A stretch of 64,000 nt of DNA from Sesamum alatum (GCA_034509735.1 JACGWO010000003.1:12462001-12526000); one strand, 5' to 3'. Counted from the stretch's first letter, positions 48,276 through 60,662 are shown. Notes: generated by a model from the letters alone, not told the origin. Translations and numbers: made by a program.

Positions 48276-49790
48276 ATGTGTTGACAACCTTCTACCACTT
48301 GTAAAAATAGTCTTGGCAGCCAGGTCGGCAGGGGTTCCCGCGGGGCCATGACTTGTCATTGTTGACGGCTCTAGGCAGCCCCTTCGATTGGGGTGCATCC
48401 TAAATGGGATTTATGCACTTGAGGACCCCTTCTTGGACCTCTGGTCTATTGGGAACATGCCTTTTTTTTTTTGGTTGGGGGGAGGGGCCCTGCGTTGGGC
48501 GCTCGCATTGAGTCGGGACTTTCAGTTTGTTAGGCCTCTTTGCTTGGGCCCGATATTTTTATTGCATATCATTCAGTCCCCCTCCCCCATGAGGAGAAGG
48601 GATCTGTACACTCCTCCTTAGAGTAATAAATTTCCTTAGGGTGACCTTTGTCCGCCTTCTTCGTAGGATTCTTCCTCTGGAAGCAAAGCCTTGGGGACAT
48701 CCTTCTCGAAGTTGCGTCTCTCTGTTAGAAATGATTTGATGGCCAGTCTCTAGCCTTCCTCGAAGTTTGTGTAGGTGGCCAGGCCTTCCTTCGTTACGTG
48801 GGTAACCAAAAGTGACCTCTTTCGTGGGTGACGGTTATTTTGGTAATCGTCCAATAAGGAACGGTTACCTTGACACGTCGTGGGTGATTGGGATTTCTCC
48901 CCTTTTTTCCTCCTTCTCCTTTGCCTCTTCATTTCAGCTTTTCACTCTTCCCCTCCCCATGAATTGGACAGAAAATCCTCGATTTCTCCCACTTTCTATA
49001 TCTATTTCAATACTTTTGTAAGTTAAACTACTTATTTTTCTCGTATATTATTCTACTCTTCCTCCTTTCTTGGGATTTTTTTTTGTTTCTTTTGATTTTC
49101 TTATTGTTTTTTAATGGCATCTTCGGTTGAATCCTTGCGTTTTGTTGGTGAGCGATCGGTGATCGATGATCCTTTCGAGGCTACTTCTGGAGGGACAGGC
49201 TCTGGCTTGTCCACTTTCGAAGGAGCATGGAAGTGGAGCCTAAGAAAAGCGGTTGCCGCCCATTGCCGCTTGGTGGATGAACTTTCCGGTGGATGAAGGG
49301 GAAGCCCCAGGTGAAAATGAGGAGGAGGAAGAGGCGGAGGGCTCTTCTCCCGGTGAGGAGGAGGCAGAGCCCCTGGCGGTTGGGGGAGAGGGCGACTTGC
49401 CCCAGTCTGTTGGATAAGGCCCCCTCCTTCTTTAGGGCTGCTAACGCCCGCCAACTGGTGGAGGAGTATAATATTCTTGCCTATTATCCATCTTTGTTCC
49501 TTAACTGGAAAATCAACCTGATATTCCCCCTCCCAACTATTTGTGCTTTTTTACTGCCCACCTTAGGACCGACCTCTGTTTTCCCATTCCCCTTCTATGA
49601 GGAGGTCGCCAGAATCTTTAAGGTTCCTCTGAAGCAGCTGGGACCCAACTCTTTCAGTCTGTTGGCAAGTTTTACCATGGTATTTAGGTATAAACGGGAT
49701 TTCCCCCTTAGGAAACAGTTCCTTTGGTTGTTTTTCAATTGAAAAAGTCCGAATCCCGACATTTTTAACTTTTCCCTTCGTCGTGGGGTT
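48276..49790 (+). pseudogene. Gypsy-like gag-type gene fragment and its upstream region
   Basis: From ATG 49114 a frame MASSVESLRFVGERS runs to an acidic stretch (Glu-rich, about 49310-49390). After a stop and frame change comes AANARQLVEEYNILAYYP, then PFYEEVARIFKVPLKQLGPN and FPLRKQFLWLFF. The latter follows the pattern of the N-terminal gag-like region of some plant gypsy elements. The sequence is cut at about 49790 by the 3' LTR of element E. The stretch 48276-49113 has no frame. Assignment to gypsy is by pattern only. Confidence 0.5.
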
Positions 49791-50544
49791 CATTCCCTAC
49801 TTGACCAATCGCTGTGGCCACAGACTTAAAGAGCTTAAACCATCTCAGAGTGCATAGGAGACTCGACTGTCATATACTGACAGGTGACGGATCCTATCTT
49901 GGAATCCACCGTCCTCATTACATATTCCGACTGCACTGGATAAAGCTTATGATGAACGTATCCTAGATACAGACATCTCTTGCCAGACCCTAGATACAAC
50001 CTTCATATGTATGTGACTGCCATGATTCCTTAAGTCCGAGGACTAATCTCGTACTATTGGAGCCGGGAATTCCAGTCATACCGACCAAGCCTCCAATGCT
50101 TCCATATGACGATTCCCGTGAGTCAGTTCAGTCAGCTAACACCCTTGTCAACCAACCCACTAATATTGCATAGACGTCCAACGTTTGTCGTCGATGAAAC
50201 ACGACACTCATCCAATGAATGCAATCCTTAGTGTAAGTCTCTATAGGACCCTCGATGCCCTATCTCGAGGTCCTCGACTTGGAACGTTTCAGACCAACCC
50301 TCAGAAGTTGGTTTCATAGCTACCATCCAATGCGCATCCCAACTACATGGGTTATCCAATTGGTCTGTGGGCATTTGTTGTGACGTTAAAAACACCAGTT
50401 AACGTAATTAGTAAGCACAATAAACACATACTGCCAATGATGAATACTTACTATATTCATCGAGTCAATATTACTTTAACAAAGATTGCTAAATAAAACC
50501 CAAAACAACCAATCCAATTGGCTTTCTGGTCACCCATTCTAACA
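49791..50544 (-). repeat. 3' LTR of element E, truncated to its first 754 bp
   Basis: Begins TGTTAGAATGGGTGACC at 50544 next to the polypurine tract and matches 57131-57884 of the 5' LTR at, by eye, about 97 of 100 positions over sampled lines. The remaining 1.4 kb is missing. Confidence 0.85.
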
Positions 50545-50557
50545 ATCTCCCACTTGA
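50545..50557 (-). other. Polypurine tract of element E
   Basis: Minus strand TCAAGTGGGAGAT immediately before the 3' LTR. Confidence 0.75.
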
Positions 50558-50559
50558 CC

Positions 50560-52440
50560 TAAAGACAATAACCCATGTCGCTCAGACTTATCTGAGCATG
50601 AGTAATCTGTGATATCCGGCTCGGTCTCATGGGTCTACCTTATTTCTGCCAAGATGATGCGGTCCAACCGCACCTCTTCATACCATTACTCCAAGTAGAT
50701 GGTACTGTCTAAAAATTTTCCTGGATCCGTGATGAGATCTCGGTCCTTTAGCTTGCGCTACAGCCATGTTGTTATCCTCCAAGGTAACTACTGGCTAGCC
50801 TGTGCTAGGCACCACACCCAACCATTGGATGTGGTTTTTCATCCAAACCACTTTCTGGAGCAACTTCTAAAGTTTTCATACATTCAACTTTCATGGTCCG
50901 TCGTGGTGACCCGCTTGAAATCTTTTCAAGCCACCACCTTACCCTTAAGCCTGAATATATGTTCATACTGAGACTAGATATTATTTACATGATCCTGGAA
51001 GCTAGTATCGCTATAGCCTTCTAGAATCAACTCTCCATAGAACGTGCATGAAGAACACTTCTTTAATCCTTATTCAGGTATTAAAGACTGTTCTCAACAG
51101 CAGTCTACTGCCTCATCGGTACACAACCAATTTTTGTCATTACGCCCAAAGCATACACAACATCAGGTCCAATGCACCAGACAACATACTCATGTTGCCT
51201 ACGAAAAGACGTAGGGATGTCAAACATCTTAGCTTCCTCATCAGCCAACCCTGACTGAGTCTTGGACAACTTAGCCGTATACATAGGAATCCAATTCCTT
51301 TCATGGAGAATTGGGTGAACAACGTTCGTGTTTCAGTGTTTCCTAACATCTTAAATTCATTCCAAATGAATAAGACGTTACACACTTTAAACACTAGGAA
51401 CACAACTAAACTCCCACTGACCCTCAAGCTCGTTACTGATCGAGTCATGCCTCGTATGAACTCATCAAGATGAATATTCCAGTTACATGGAGTTCCAAAC
51501 CTAGTTTGAATTCCACGTCGAATCACATGGCTCCAAGCCATTGATTCGATCGAATGTCCAACATTGCTTCTCCTTATGTCTTTTAGATTATAATCCAATT
51601 GACCGGACTGACCTAGAAATCTGTACCTCTCAGGTATGTAAGGTATTCTGGTCGTCCTTAGGAGAACTGGAATATAGTCAGTGGGCAAACTCGATTACAA
51701 ATGATGTTTGCTATATCGTACTGAGGTGTCGCTCTACTTGATTCCTCGAGGAGCTACTCCTCACACCGGTTATCCTCTGAAATCTAATTTCCCTTAGGAC
51801 AACACATAAATCTGTGCAAAACTTAGTTTGCCTCTCACTAGTCCCTTGACGTATGCAAGACCATCCTACATACTCAAGTATTTTGTAGGATACAGGCTTG
51901 CCATGCCATATCCAATATGGTGTCTGAGCCACGATCTTTAGAAAGTGCCATGTTTTACAACTTGGCCACTGTCTTAAAAACACGCCCAAACGGGTCAAGG
52001 TAGTTCAGTGAAATACCGACCGAACCATGTCCAACAAGGTTCGGTTCCTCCTTTATCAGAGACGCCGTTCAATTGTGGCATTCCAGGAAGAATTCCACTG
52101 AGTGAGAATTCCATTCCCATTTAGATACATCAAGAGCTCCCACTAAATACACACCAATCGATCAAATCGAAGGTTAATTTTGCAACCAGTTTGATTCCCA
52201 CTTCAAATCTAATTCCCTAAGCCTTCCAAAGGCCCTTAGACTTGTGAACCCTCTACTGTTCTTGTGAATTCAGTGACCCACAGATGTCTGACTATATCCA
52301 ATCCAATAGACCACTAGCAAGCATACTTTGTCCTACAAAGAGCTTCTTGGCCATCTTCCTGCTTAGGAAGGACTTGGAAGCTAGCAGGCTCAAATTGTCT
52401 ATTTCTAGACTCCTTGAATCTACTAACCTCCTTATCTATC
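50560..52440 (-). pseudogene. Copia pol remnant of element E (integrase, reverse transcriptase, RNase H pieces)
   Basis: Minus strand. Recognisable pieces: an integrase zinc-region end (LVDSRSLEIDNLSL... KKLFVGQSMLASGLLD, about 52420-52300); an integrase C-terminal part (QTPYWIWHGKPVSYKILEYV, about 51930-51870); the linker PVLLRTTRIPYIPERYRFLG (51670-51610); and scattered reverse-transcriptase pieces (EFIRGMTRSVTSL about 51470, FKMLGNTETR about 51350). Most of the catalytic reverse transcriptase and much of RNase H are shortened or missing. Many stops and frame changes. No function possible. Confidence 0.75.
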
Positions 52441-52850
52441 TAGAGGAATGTGACCTAGCTTTGCATGCCAAATCTATGAGTTTATCTTGATTATCCATTT
52501 CATCATTTGTTTTGAGCATTCATAATCTAATTATGGGATAGTATTGAAACAATTATGCAAACAACCTAGCAGACAAGAATAATCATTCTTTGTCAAATAA
52601 AAGAAACTTTTATTGATAAAAAACATGTAATCCTTATTGTCCAACAATAGAAAAACATAATCTTATCATGCTAGGTTACATAATTGTGATCTATCAACTC
52701 TATCCTAACATGATCACTAATAGCTAAGCCTTACTAGTTTTATAGCTTCTATGGCAATAGCCCAGCCATTGCCTAGCTTTAGAACCATCTCCGTCTTAGC
52801 CTTCTACTCCTTTCCATCACCTGCAAACCATTTGCAGATATGAGCTCTAC
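52441..52850. other. Non-pol insert within element E
   Basis: Between the protease remnant and integrase remnant, AT-rich sequence with an AATAAAAGTTTCTTTTATT block on the minus strand replaces the expected pol sequence. Possibly a fragment of another LTR. Origin unknown. Confidence 0.35.
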
Positions 52851-53761
52851 AGCTGGTATCCAATACCCAAGAGTAGAATAGTAATCATGTTAAAGCTCAA
52901 ATAAAATGTACCTTGATTGGAGAGGAGTTTAGGACACTCCATCATCCAATGCCCCTTTTCACGATAATATATGCAAACATCTTTTGCAATCCTTGAATGC
53001 CGAACCGCCTTCATCTTTCGTTTGCCCATGCCCAGCATGGCAACAGGAGCGCTCTGTGCAGTGGCAGCGGCTGATTCTGTCTTACCCTTCATCCTCCTCC
53101 AGCATCCGGCCCCTTTGCTTTCGCTCTTGAGGTCGAAGCCTCCCCTTCCAATACAGACGGCCCAGACTTTTCAATCATCATCTCGTATTGGACCAACATG
53201 TTTATCAACTCGTGAAGGTATTTTTCAAGCCCATTCATGTTATAGTTAACGATAAACGGGTCAAATGAGGGAGGAAGAGACTGAAGGATCACGTCGATTT
53301 ACGTCTCTTTTTCAAGATTAGCTCAGAGGTCTTTGAGCTTCTCCACTAGGGAAAGCATCATCACTCCATGCTGGTGTACAGACGACCCTTCTGTCATGCT
53401 AGCTCCGAAAAATGCCTTCATCGCAACATATCTAATATGCCGGTCCGGTACCGCATAAACGTCTTTCATGCGGAGCATTATCGAGCTGACATCATCTAGC
53501 CGATCATACTGTTTCTGGATCTCATTAGTCATGGATGCCAGTATGATGCTGCGGACCTTGCGGTTGTCCTCCTGCCATTCGTTGAACGTCAAACGCTCTT
53601 CTGACGAGGATGCCTCCGGCAAGACCCAAGGAAGAAGCTTATCCAGAACGTAAGCCTGGTTTTCGAAATCTAGGAATCTTTAGATTTCGCAGCCAATCAT
53701 TATAGTTTGTTCCGTCAAATTTATTAGTTTCAAGAATTACAACGAGTGAATTCTTAGACAT
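52851..53761 (-). pseudogene. Gag and protease start of element E
   Basis: Minus strand from ATG at 53761 (MSKNSL). A frameshift near 53685 follows DWLRNLKI. The frame then resumes with NDWxxDNRKVRSIILASM-type sequence, AVPDRHIRYVAMKAFFGASM, DVILQSLPPSFDPFI-type and a Lys-rich stretch. The zinc knuckle reads CIYYREKGHWMMEC, so the second Cys is Tyr. Protease follows with LDTSCRAHIC, where the usual LDTGCGxHIC has lost both Gly. Non-functional. Confidence 0.75.
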
Positions 53762-55637
53762 CTACATTCAAAATGTAAAACAAAAATTTAGTAGATTATT
53801 ATAATATTGAATTCAAGTTAAGACTTGGTCTTTAGTCATTAACCCCTCCCACTATTTCTTCAAAAAGCCCACCACTCTCAAGTGGGGTTTTTGGGAAACT
53901 ATTTTCTAGTGGGCTTGGAGTCCACAAACGCAATTCTCCATGCCCCGCTTTTACGATTCACATGGGAAAGGCTTTGTGGGAGGTATCCAATACCATTCTC
54001 ATCCAATGAGATCCCCAAGATATTTTGCCTCGCTTCTTCACATGATCCCGAGGACTCCAAGCAAATCATGTTACTCAGTGTTAGGCCCGACCCATCAACC
54101 AAATCATATCTCAACTGTCGCCCCCCACGACTCGTGAGATAGGAAAACAGGAACATATTCCTTTGTTCATAACAATAGCACAACTTTCTTCCATTCCAAA
54201 CGTGCCACGACTCATGAGACCACGAATGGGTGAAAGTAGCTTCCTTACTACATTGTTATGGATGGAAGGCTTGGAATAATCAAACCATTTGATTTTAATT
54301 CCATTTTGGGTCTAATATTTACTTGGACCATCCAAGTGAGAGTTATAGTTTATTCAGACCGAGACCTCATCATTATTAGTATTTTGCATGCTCAAGTTTT
54401 AAACATTTAATGTAAATAGATGCATTCCAAACACATCATACATCAAAGCATTAAAACATTAAACACATGCAAAAGAAGCCTAGCACGCCCCTGTAGGATG
54501 ATCACAAGCCCGTTCCTAAATGATCCACTGAGCCCGCAGTGGATCTATGGTCAATCTAGGGTAAGCCTACACTATTATAATTTTTACATCCCATTATCAT
54601 TCTAATGGGGCCTTGTAAATCCTCCTTTGTTCTTCTTGACCTTCCACCGTGGGCTCCGTCCACTGGACCTTCATCTCCTTGGAAGCTTACATTTAATAAA
54701 ATAAAGCCTCACAACCTAATCTACTCTCATTACAACTTAAAAGAAACCCCAATCATAAGTCGGGGGAGTACATTAAAAGAGAGGAAGAAAACCTTATTAT
54801 TTCAAGGCTAACATGATAGAGAGACGAAAAACAAAGAGGCACCCAGGCCTCACCCAACAATAAATTAAAGCATACATAGGTCAATGGGCTAGTGATCATC
54901 CTTATTGTTTATCAAATAAACAATAATTACACAATTATATCAAATATAAAAATTCCAAGCATATAAATACATCCCATGCATTTATAAATAGATATCCAAT
55001 ATCTAAAACAATAAGCATAATAAAATGCAGAAAATAACATATTAATAATGCAATTAAAAATATGGATATCAACTATACATCCAATGTACAAACAATTTTT
55101 TTTGTTTGGAAACCATTTCCAAAATAATCTAAGGCATCAAAAATAATTTTAGAAAAATTAAATTTAACTAAAATTAAAATATGTCAAAATTAATAATTTC
55201 AGAAAACTAGCAGAAATCAGGAAAATCCAATTTTTCGAGAAAACGGCAAAACCGGCACAAAACAGTGTTGCCGGCCGGCCGTCCTAGACGGCCGTGCGCG
55301 GCGCGTGCACGCCCAGCAGCGCGCACGGGCGGACGCCCGCGCACGCCTGCCGGCCGCGGGCACGCGCCTGCTGCCCCTGCCAGGCGGCCGACACCATTTT
55401 TCACTTTTTCTATTTTTTTTTTAAATTTATGGTACAAAACTGAAACATAAACATGCATTTACAGAAAATCCAATTCTAAAAAATGCATGGATATCCATAA
55501 TTTCAAAAGCAAAATTAATACATATTTTCTACACCTATTATCATGCTTTAAAGCGATAACATGCTTTCCAAAAGCAATTTAAACATGTTCTTCATGCTCA
55601 ACACATAATAACATGTAAATTCTATAGCCACAACACC
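53762..55637 (-). other. Leader of element E
   Basis: About 1.88 kb between the primer-binding site and gag, long for Copia. It includes the conserved block 53840-54190 (shared with three other copies), a second conserved block near 54480-54560 (ATGATCACAAGCCC, CACTGAGCCCGCAGT) and the GC island. No coding frame. Confidence 0.7.
55262..55395 (-). other. GC-rich island in the leader of element E
   Basis: About 134 bases, GC-rich with GGCCGGCCG, GCGCGTGCACGC and CGGCCGCGGG words, starting about 245 bases after the primer-binding site in element orientation. The surroundings are AT-rich. Confidence 0.85.
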
Positions 55638-55657
55638 GAACCGGGCTCTGATACCAC
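55638..55657 (-). other. Primer-binding site of element E
   Basis: Minus strand GTGGTATCAGAGCCCGGTTC, containing the initiator-tRNA-Met complement TGGTATCAGAGC, directly at the LTR end. Confidence 0.95.
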
Positions 55658-57884
55658 TGAAAGAATCGGGTACGACCCTGGAACGCAACGGAAGCGAAAA
55701 AACGTGAATTTAAAGCATATTATTAAACGGGTTCAAAGGGGTGTTCCCTTTGAAGTTCCCGGGCGTTCGGTGTATGTCAAAGCATAAATAAAAGGGTAGA
55801 AGAATGCTGGACATGTGGCTAAAAGGATAAGAACAAAAATTACATGAAAACATTAAGAAAACCAACCTTAGATCATCACACGTAAAACCGGTACATGCGT
55901 TGTTTCTCTTTCCCGTTTCTCCTTCCGTTCACTTGAGGATCCAAATTAGAATCCCTCTAATTTGTCCACACCACATTATAGAATAGTTCTCTAATCTATT
56001 GCTAGATAGAAATAGAGAAGTAAAGAAGAAACACTTCCAAAACAACACTATTGAGTAGTGCTTTTGGAATGTTTTAGTTCAAACCTTTCCAAAAGGTATG
56101 AACACAAGAAGGAGAGACTTAAGAGATTTTTGGAGAGTTTTTGAGGGAAAAATTCGTGCAAGCTAGTACCATACAAGTTATGTGAATTATTTTGTATATG
56201 TAGAGTTGTTGAATTCAAAATTCAACTTCTCTTGTCAACTTCCAAAGTAACCTACATACACACACCATTATCTACATAACCATGCATCATTATAGAAAAT
56301 AAAACCACCCACCAAACCATATAAAGGCTGGTCACATGTGCCTCACATATGGAAGATTTTAATTATTCCTTCACTCTCTATAAATTGAATTTTTCCATGG
56401 ACTAGGACTACTAGTCTTGGACTTTTATTTAATCTAATTAAATTAAGTCCAAACAAAGTCCATTGGGCATTAGTTAATCCAATTAATCTCAATCCAATAG
56501 AAGCCCATAAGTTTATTTAATCCAATTAAATAAACATAAGTCCGAACTCTAATTAATTGATCCAATCAATTAATTAATCCAAATCCGATAAATTAATCCA
56601 AATAATTTAAAGGATCTAAGTATAAAAATTAACTAATCCAATTAATTAATTCTTGGACCATCCATCAAATGGATTTCCCAATAAATGACCCAATCATTTA
56701 TTTTTCTCCTTGAATTAATTTAATCCAATTAAATTCATTCGCTTCTTCTAGAATTAATTCCAAATTAATTCTACCAATTTCATAGTGATTTGTGTGTGAC
56801 TCTTTAGGTTCACCCTCAGCTAGACTTGAGCTTGTGTCCAACACAATCGGTCAACAAAATCTAATTTAATTAACTAATTTTCAATTAACCATTAATCGGA
56901 AAACGCCCGTCACCATCGGTGGCCATCTAGCAACGGTTCATGGCACTAGAGACTAGGTGAATGTTGGCGTGAATGTTTAGGCTCCCGAGTTCCATACGAG
57001 TACAGTCCTTCCATCATTCGTCTCCTAGTCTAAGTCTAGGGTATGGAATTAGGCGTCGGTTCCCATCCTGGACTAGACAACTATGCTCAATAACTCGAGA
57101 CACGTCTGCTCTATTGATCGACGTAGGAAACCATTCCCTACTTGACCAATCGTTGTGGCCACAGACTTAAAGAGCTTAAACCATCTTAGAGTGCATAGGA
57201 GACTCGACTGTCATATACTGACAGGTGACGGATCCTATCTTGGAATCCACCGTCCTCAATACATATTCCGACTGCACTGGATAAAGCTTATGATGAATGT
57301 ATCCCAGATACAGACATCTCTTGCCAGACCCTAGATACAACCTTCATATGTATGTGACTTCCATGATTCTTCAAGTCCGAGGACTAATCTCGTACTATCG
57401 GAGTCGGGAATTCCATTCATATCGACCAAGCCTCCAAGGCTTCCATATGACGATTCCTGCGAGTCAGTTCAGTCAGCTAACACCCTTGTCAACCAACCCA
57501 CTAATATTGCATAGACGTCCAACGTCGGTCGCTGATGAAACACGACACTCATCCAATGAATGCAATTCTTAGTGCAAGTCTCTATAGGACCCTCTATGCC
57601 CTGTCTCGAGGTCCTCGACTTGGAACATTTCAAACCAACCCTCAGAAGTTGGTTTCATAGCTTCCATCCAATGCGCAACCCAACTACATGAGTTACCCAA
57701 TTGGTCTGTGGGCATTTGTTGTGACGTTAAAACGCCGTTTAAAGTAATTAGTAAGCACAACAAACACATACTGCCTAGGATGAATACTTACTATATTCAT
57801 CGAGTCAATATTACTTTAATAAAAATTGCTAAATAAAATCCAAAACAACCAATCCAATTGGCTTTCTGGTCACCCATTCTAACA
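55658..57884 (-). repeat. 5' LTR of element E (2227 bp)
   Basis: Minus strand, TGTTAGAATGGGTGACC (57884) to ...GATTCTTTCA (55658). Very similar to the solo LTR at 46130-48270 and the 3' LTR fragment at 49791-50544. Confidence 0.9.
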
Positions 57885-58235
57885 GCAGGCAGGGAAGCCT
57901 GCGCGCGCGCTAGGCCAGTCCGTCAAGGCGCCTGCGCGGCCGGTGCGCGGCCAGGGAGGTCGCGCACGCATGGGCGCATGAGGCAGCGCTGCCAGGCGCG
58001 GGCACACGCAGACAACGGAGTTTGCGTGCGCACGGCCTGCGCAGGACGCGCATGCAGGCGGCGCGGCAGGATGGCGGGCGGGGGCAGAGGTGCCTGCGCG
58101 CGGCAGTATGCGTAGCATTGCCGACCAGGCGCGCGCCCGGCCAGGCATGCCCTGCGCGCGCGCAGGGACAGCAGGCCAGGTTTGCTGGCCTGTGTGCACC
58201 GGCAGAACGCTGCCGGAGGCGGCGGCCGGTTAACG
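57885..58235 (+). other. GC-rich island in the leader of element G
   Basis: Very GC-rich, with repeated GCGCGCGC, CAGGCGCG and CCAGGC words. Long open frames appear on both strands, which is expected from the composition and is not evidence of a gene. Its left edge is the insertion point of element E. Confidence 0.85.
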
Positions 58236-59707
58236 TCTACGTTTTCTTGTTATTTTATTTTTTGGATAAATTCTGGAAAATTAGTTTTATTTAATTTTGC
58301 TTGTTTTTTCTCAAAGAACATTATTTGGAAAGTTGTTGTATTGGATTTGGAATCCCGGGGACTACTCACCTTCAAATAATGAGGAAGGGTCTTCCTAAAT
58401 GAGAAAGGATATTACCAACGATTGTACTATGTTTTTCATACGTAACTCGTTTATTTATCATGGGATGATGTGATTGGTAATCATGGATAATATGCATATG
58501 TTTATGTGATTGGATATCATGTAATTATGTGCGTTTATTGAGAATAGATGATCACGAGCCCTAGACCAAATCTATGGTTTAATTTATGTTGGGCCTGTGT
58601 GCCTTTTTTTCTTTCTCCTTCTTCTCTTCTAGTTGCCTTGGAATAAGGCATTCTATCTCCCTCCTATTGTACTCACCCCGGGTTTTCGCTGGGGTTTCTT
58701 TTTACATATGTAATGAGAGTAGTGTAGGAGTGAGGATTTTATTTTTATGTACATGGTGGAGATGAAGGAAGGTCCACATGGAGAGCCCAGGATGGAGGAT
58801 CCAAGGCGTTTCCATGGAGATTTAAAAGAGAAAAGAGACCAAGGCCCATCAGCATGTTGATCGGGTTGCTATTGAATGTAATAGTATAGGACTAACCCTA
58901 GATTGACCATAGATCCACTGCGGTCTCAGTGGGTCGCATAGGATTCGGGCTTGTGATCATCCAACAGGGGTATGCTAGGCTTTAATTTTGCATGTGGCTT
59001 TATGGTGAATGAATGGTTTATTTATCATATTACTGCTATGGGATGCAAAATTTAAATTACGCATTATGGATGAATGTGTTTATGTATGGGATCTCGGTCA
59101 TTTACAACTCTCACTTGGTTGGACCAAAGTTCAAAATATTAGACCCTCGATAAATAGACATGAAATCTAGGAGTTCGTCCATGCCTTCAATCCATGGCAT
59201 AGTGAGGAAGCTGATTTAGGTCGATAGCGTGGTCTCACGAGTCGTGGCACGACTATCGTGCTTAAAAGAAGCTGCACTATGTCATGAACAAGAAGTTGAC
59301 TGTTGTTACCTGTCTCACGAGTCGTGGAGGTACCAGTAGGTCTATGATTCGGTCGATTCGGTCGGGTCTAACGCCCAAGTAATGTGATTTGCTTAGAGTC
59401 CTCGGGATCACGTGAAAGGGTGAGGCAATTATCTTGGGAATCTCGTGGAACGAGAATGGTATGGTATACCTCCCACAGGATTCTTCCCATGTGAATCGTA
59501 AAAGCAGGGTATGGGGAAAATCGCTGTGGATCCCAAGCCCACTAGGAAAGGGTATTTCCCGAAAACAACGTTTGAGAGTATCGTATTTTTGTATAAATAG
59601 TGGGAGCATTAAATGACTAAAGTCCAAGCGTTTAATTATTTATCAAAACTTCCGTCTTTTAAAATTCTGCTGATCATAGCTTTGTTCTTTTAAATGTAGA
59701 TTTAAAA
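57885..59707 (+). other. Leader of Copia element G, 5' end cut by element E
   Basis: The first 350 bases (57885-58235) are the GC-rich island. Then comes AT-rich leader with the conserved blocks at 58880-58990 and 59280-59610. G's own 5' LTR and primer-binding site are not in the window. Confidence 0.75.
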
Positions 59708-60562
59708 ATGTCTAAGAACCCATTATCAACTATACTTGAGACCAACAAGTTTAATGGAACCAATTACAACGACTGGTTGCGCAATCTGAGGATAGTCCTA
59801 GATTACGAGAACCAAGGCTACGTCATGGACGAGCCGTTCCCTAGGACCTTGCCGGAAGGATCCACGCCAGAAGAACGTGAGACGTTCGAGACTTGATATA
59901 AGGATAACCGGAAAGTCCGTAGCATCATACTTGCCTCTATGGCTCGCCTGAAGGATTGCTATGCAGTCCCGGACCGGGATACTAGGTATGTTGCGACGAA
60001 GGCGTTCTTTGGAACTAAAATGACCGAAGGATCCTCTGTACAAGAGCATGGGGTCAAGATGCTTACCTTGGTGGAAAAGCTCGAGGACCTCAAAGCAGGG
60101 CTCGATAATGAGACGTACATAGATGTGATCCTTCAGTCTCTCCCACCCTTCTTCGACCAATTCATTGTTAACTACAACATGAACACACTTGAAAAAGGTA
60201 TTCATGAGTTAATTAATATGTTGGTGCCATACGACGCAACGACCATAAAGTCTATGCCGTCGGTATTGTTTGGAGATGCTTCAACTTCCAAGACGAAAGG
60301 CAAAGGTGCCAGACGGTGGAAAATGAAGAAGGGAAAAGCAAAAGCCGTCAAAGCAGCTACCAACACTAAGAGTGTTCCCATTGCCAAAGTGGGGAAAGGC
60401 AAAGGAAAGGGGAAGGTTGACACAAAGCAACAGTCGGGGGCATATGACATATATATCAATTGCCGTGAGAAAGGGCATTGGAAGAGGGATTGCCCCAAAC
60501 TCCTCTCCAAACAAGGTATCTTTGTGATTGAGGTTAATATAGTTACTAACACTGCCTCTTAG
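59708..60562 (+). pseudogene. Copia gag of element G, one internal stop
   Basis: Starts MSKNPLSTILETNKFNG at 59708. A TGA at 59894 replaces a Trp codon (compare the Trp in NEWQEDNRK of element E), and the frame then continues open to 60562. About 20 residues present in E between ILASM and the CYAVPDRD region are missing in frame. Residues from about 195: Lys-rich basic stretch, then the zinc knuckle INCREKGHWKRDC, lacking its first Cys (Tyr or Ile there). The frame ends at TAG 60560, again at a Trp position before VLDTGCGAHIC, the protease active site. Confidence 0.85.
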
Positions 60563-60662
60563 GTATTAGATACCGGCTGTGGAGCTCACATTTGCAATGA
60601 TTTGCAGGTGCTGAAAAGAAGCAGAAAATCGAGTAGCGGGGATATGGTCCTAAAGCTTGGGA
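60563..60662 (+). pseudogene. Protease start of element G, cut by an LTR
   Basis: VLDTGCGAHICNDLQVLKRS follows the stop at 60560 in the same frame. The Asp-Thr-Gly protease motif is intact. The sequence ends at 60662, where TGTTAGAATAGG begins. Confidence 0.8.

Larger units (their letters stand above)
49791..57884 (-). mobile_element. Copia element E (most complete copy in the window)
   Basis: Minus strand, in order: 5' LTR 57884-55658, primer-binding site 55657-55638, a 1.88 kb leader with a GC island, gag from 53761, remnants of protease, integrase and reverse transcriptase to about 50560, polypurine tract, truncated 3' LTR. The gag-pol space is about 3.2 kb against the 4 kb or so usual for Copia, so roughly 0.9 kb of pol is gone. 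It is inserted in the leader of element G (junction 57884/57885). Confidence 0.8.

Noticed and set aside
49101..49454. Minus-strand proline-rich open frame
   Set aside because: Antisense to the gag-like plus-strand frame with its Glu-rich run; a shadow.
51140..51688. 182-residue minus-strand open frame as an intact gene
   Set aside because: It is a chance fusion of Copia pol pieces in different frames, not a complete protein.
57858..58379. Long Ala/Arg-rich open frames
   Set aside because: Same reason: GC island of element G, open in several frames at once.
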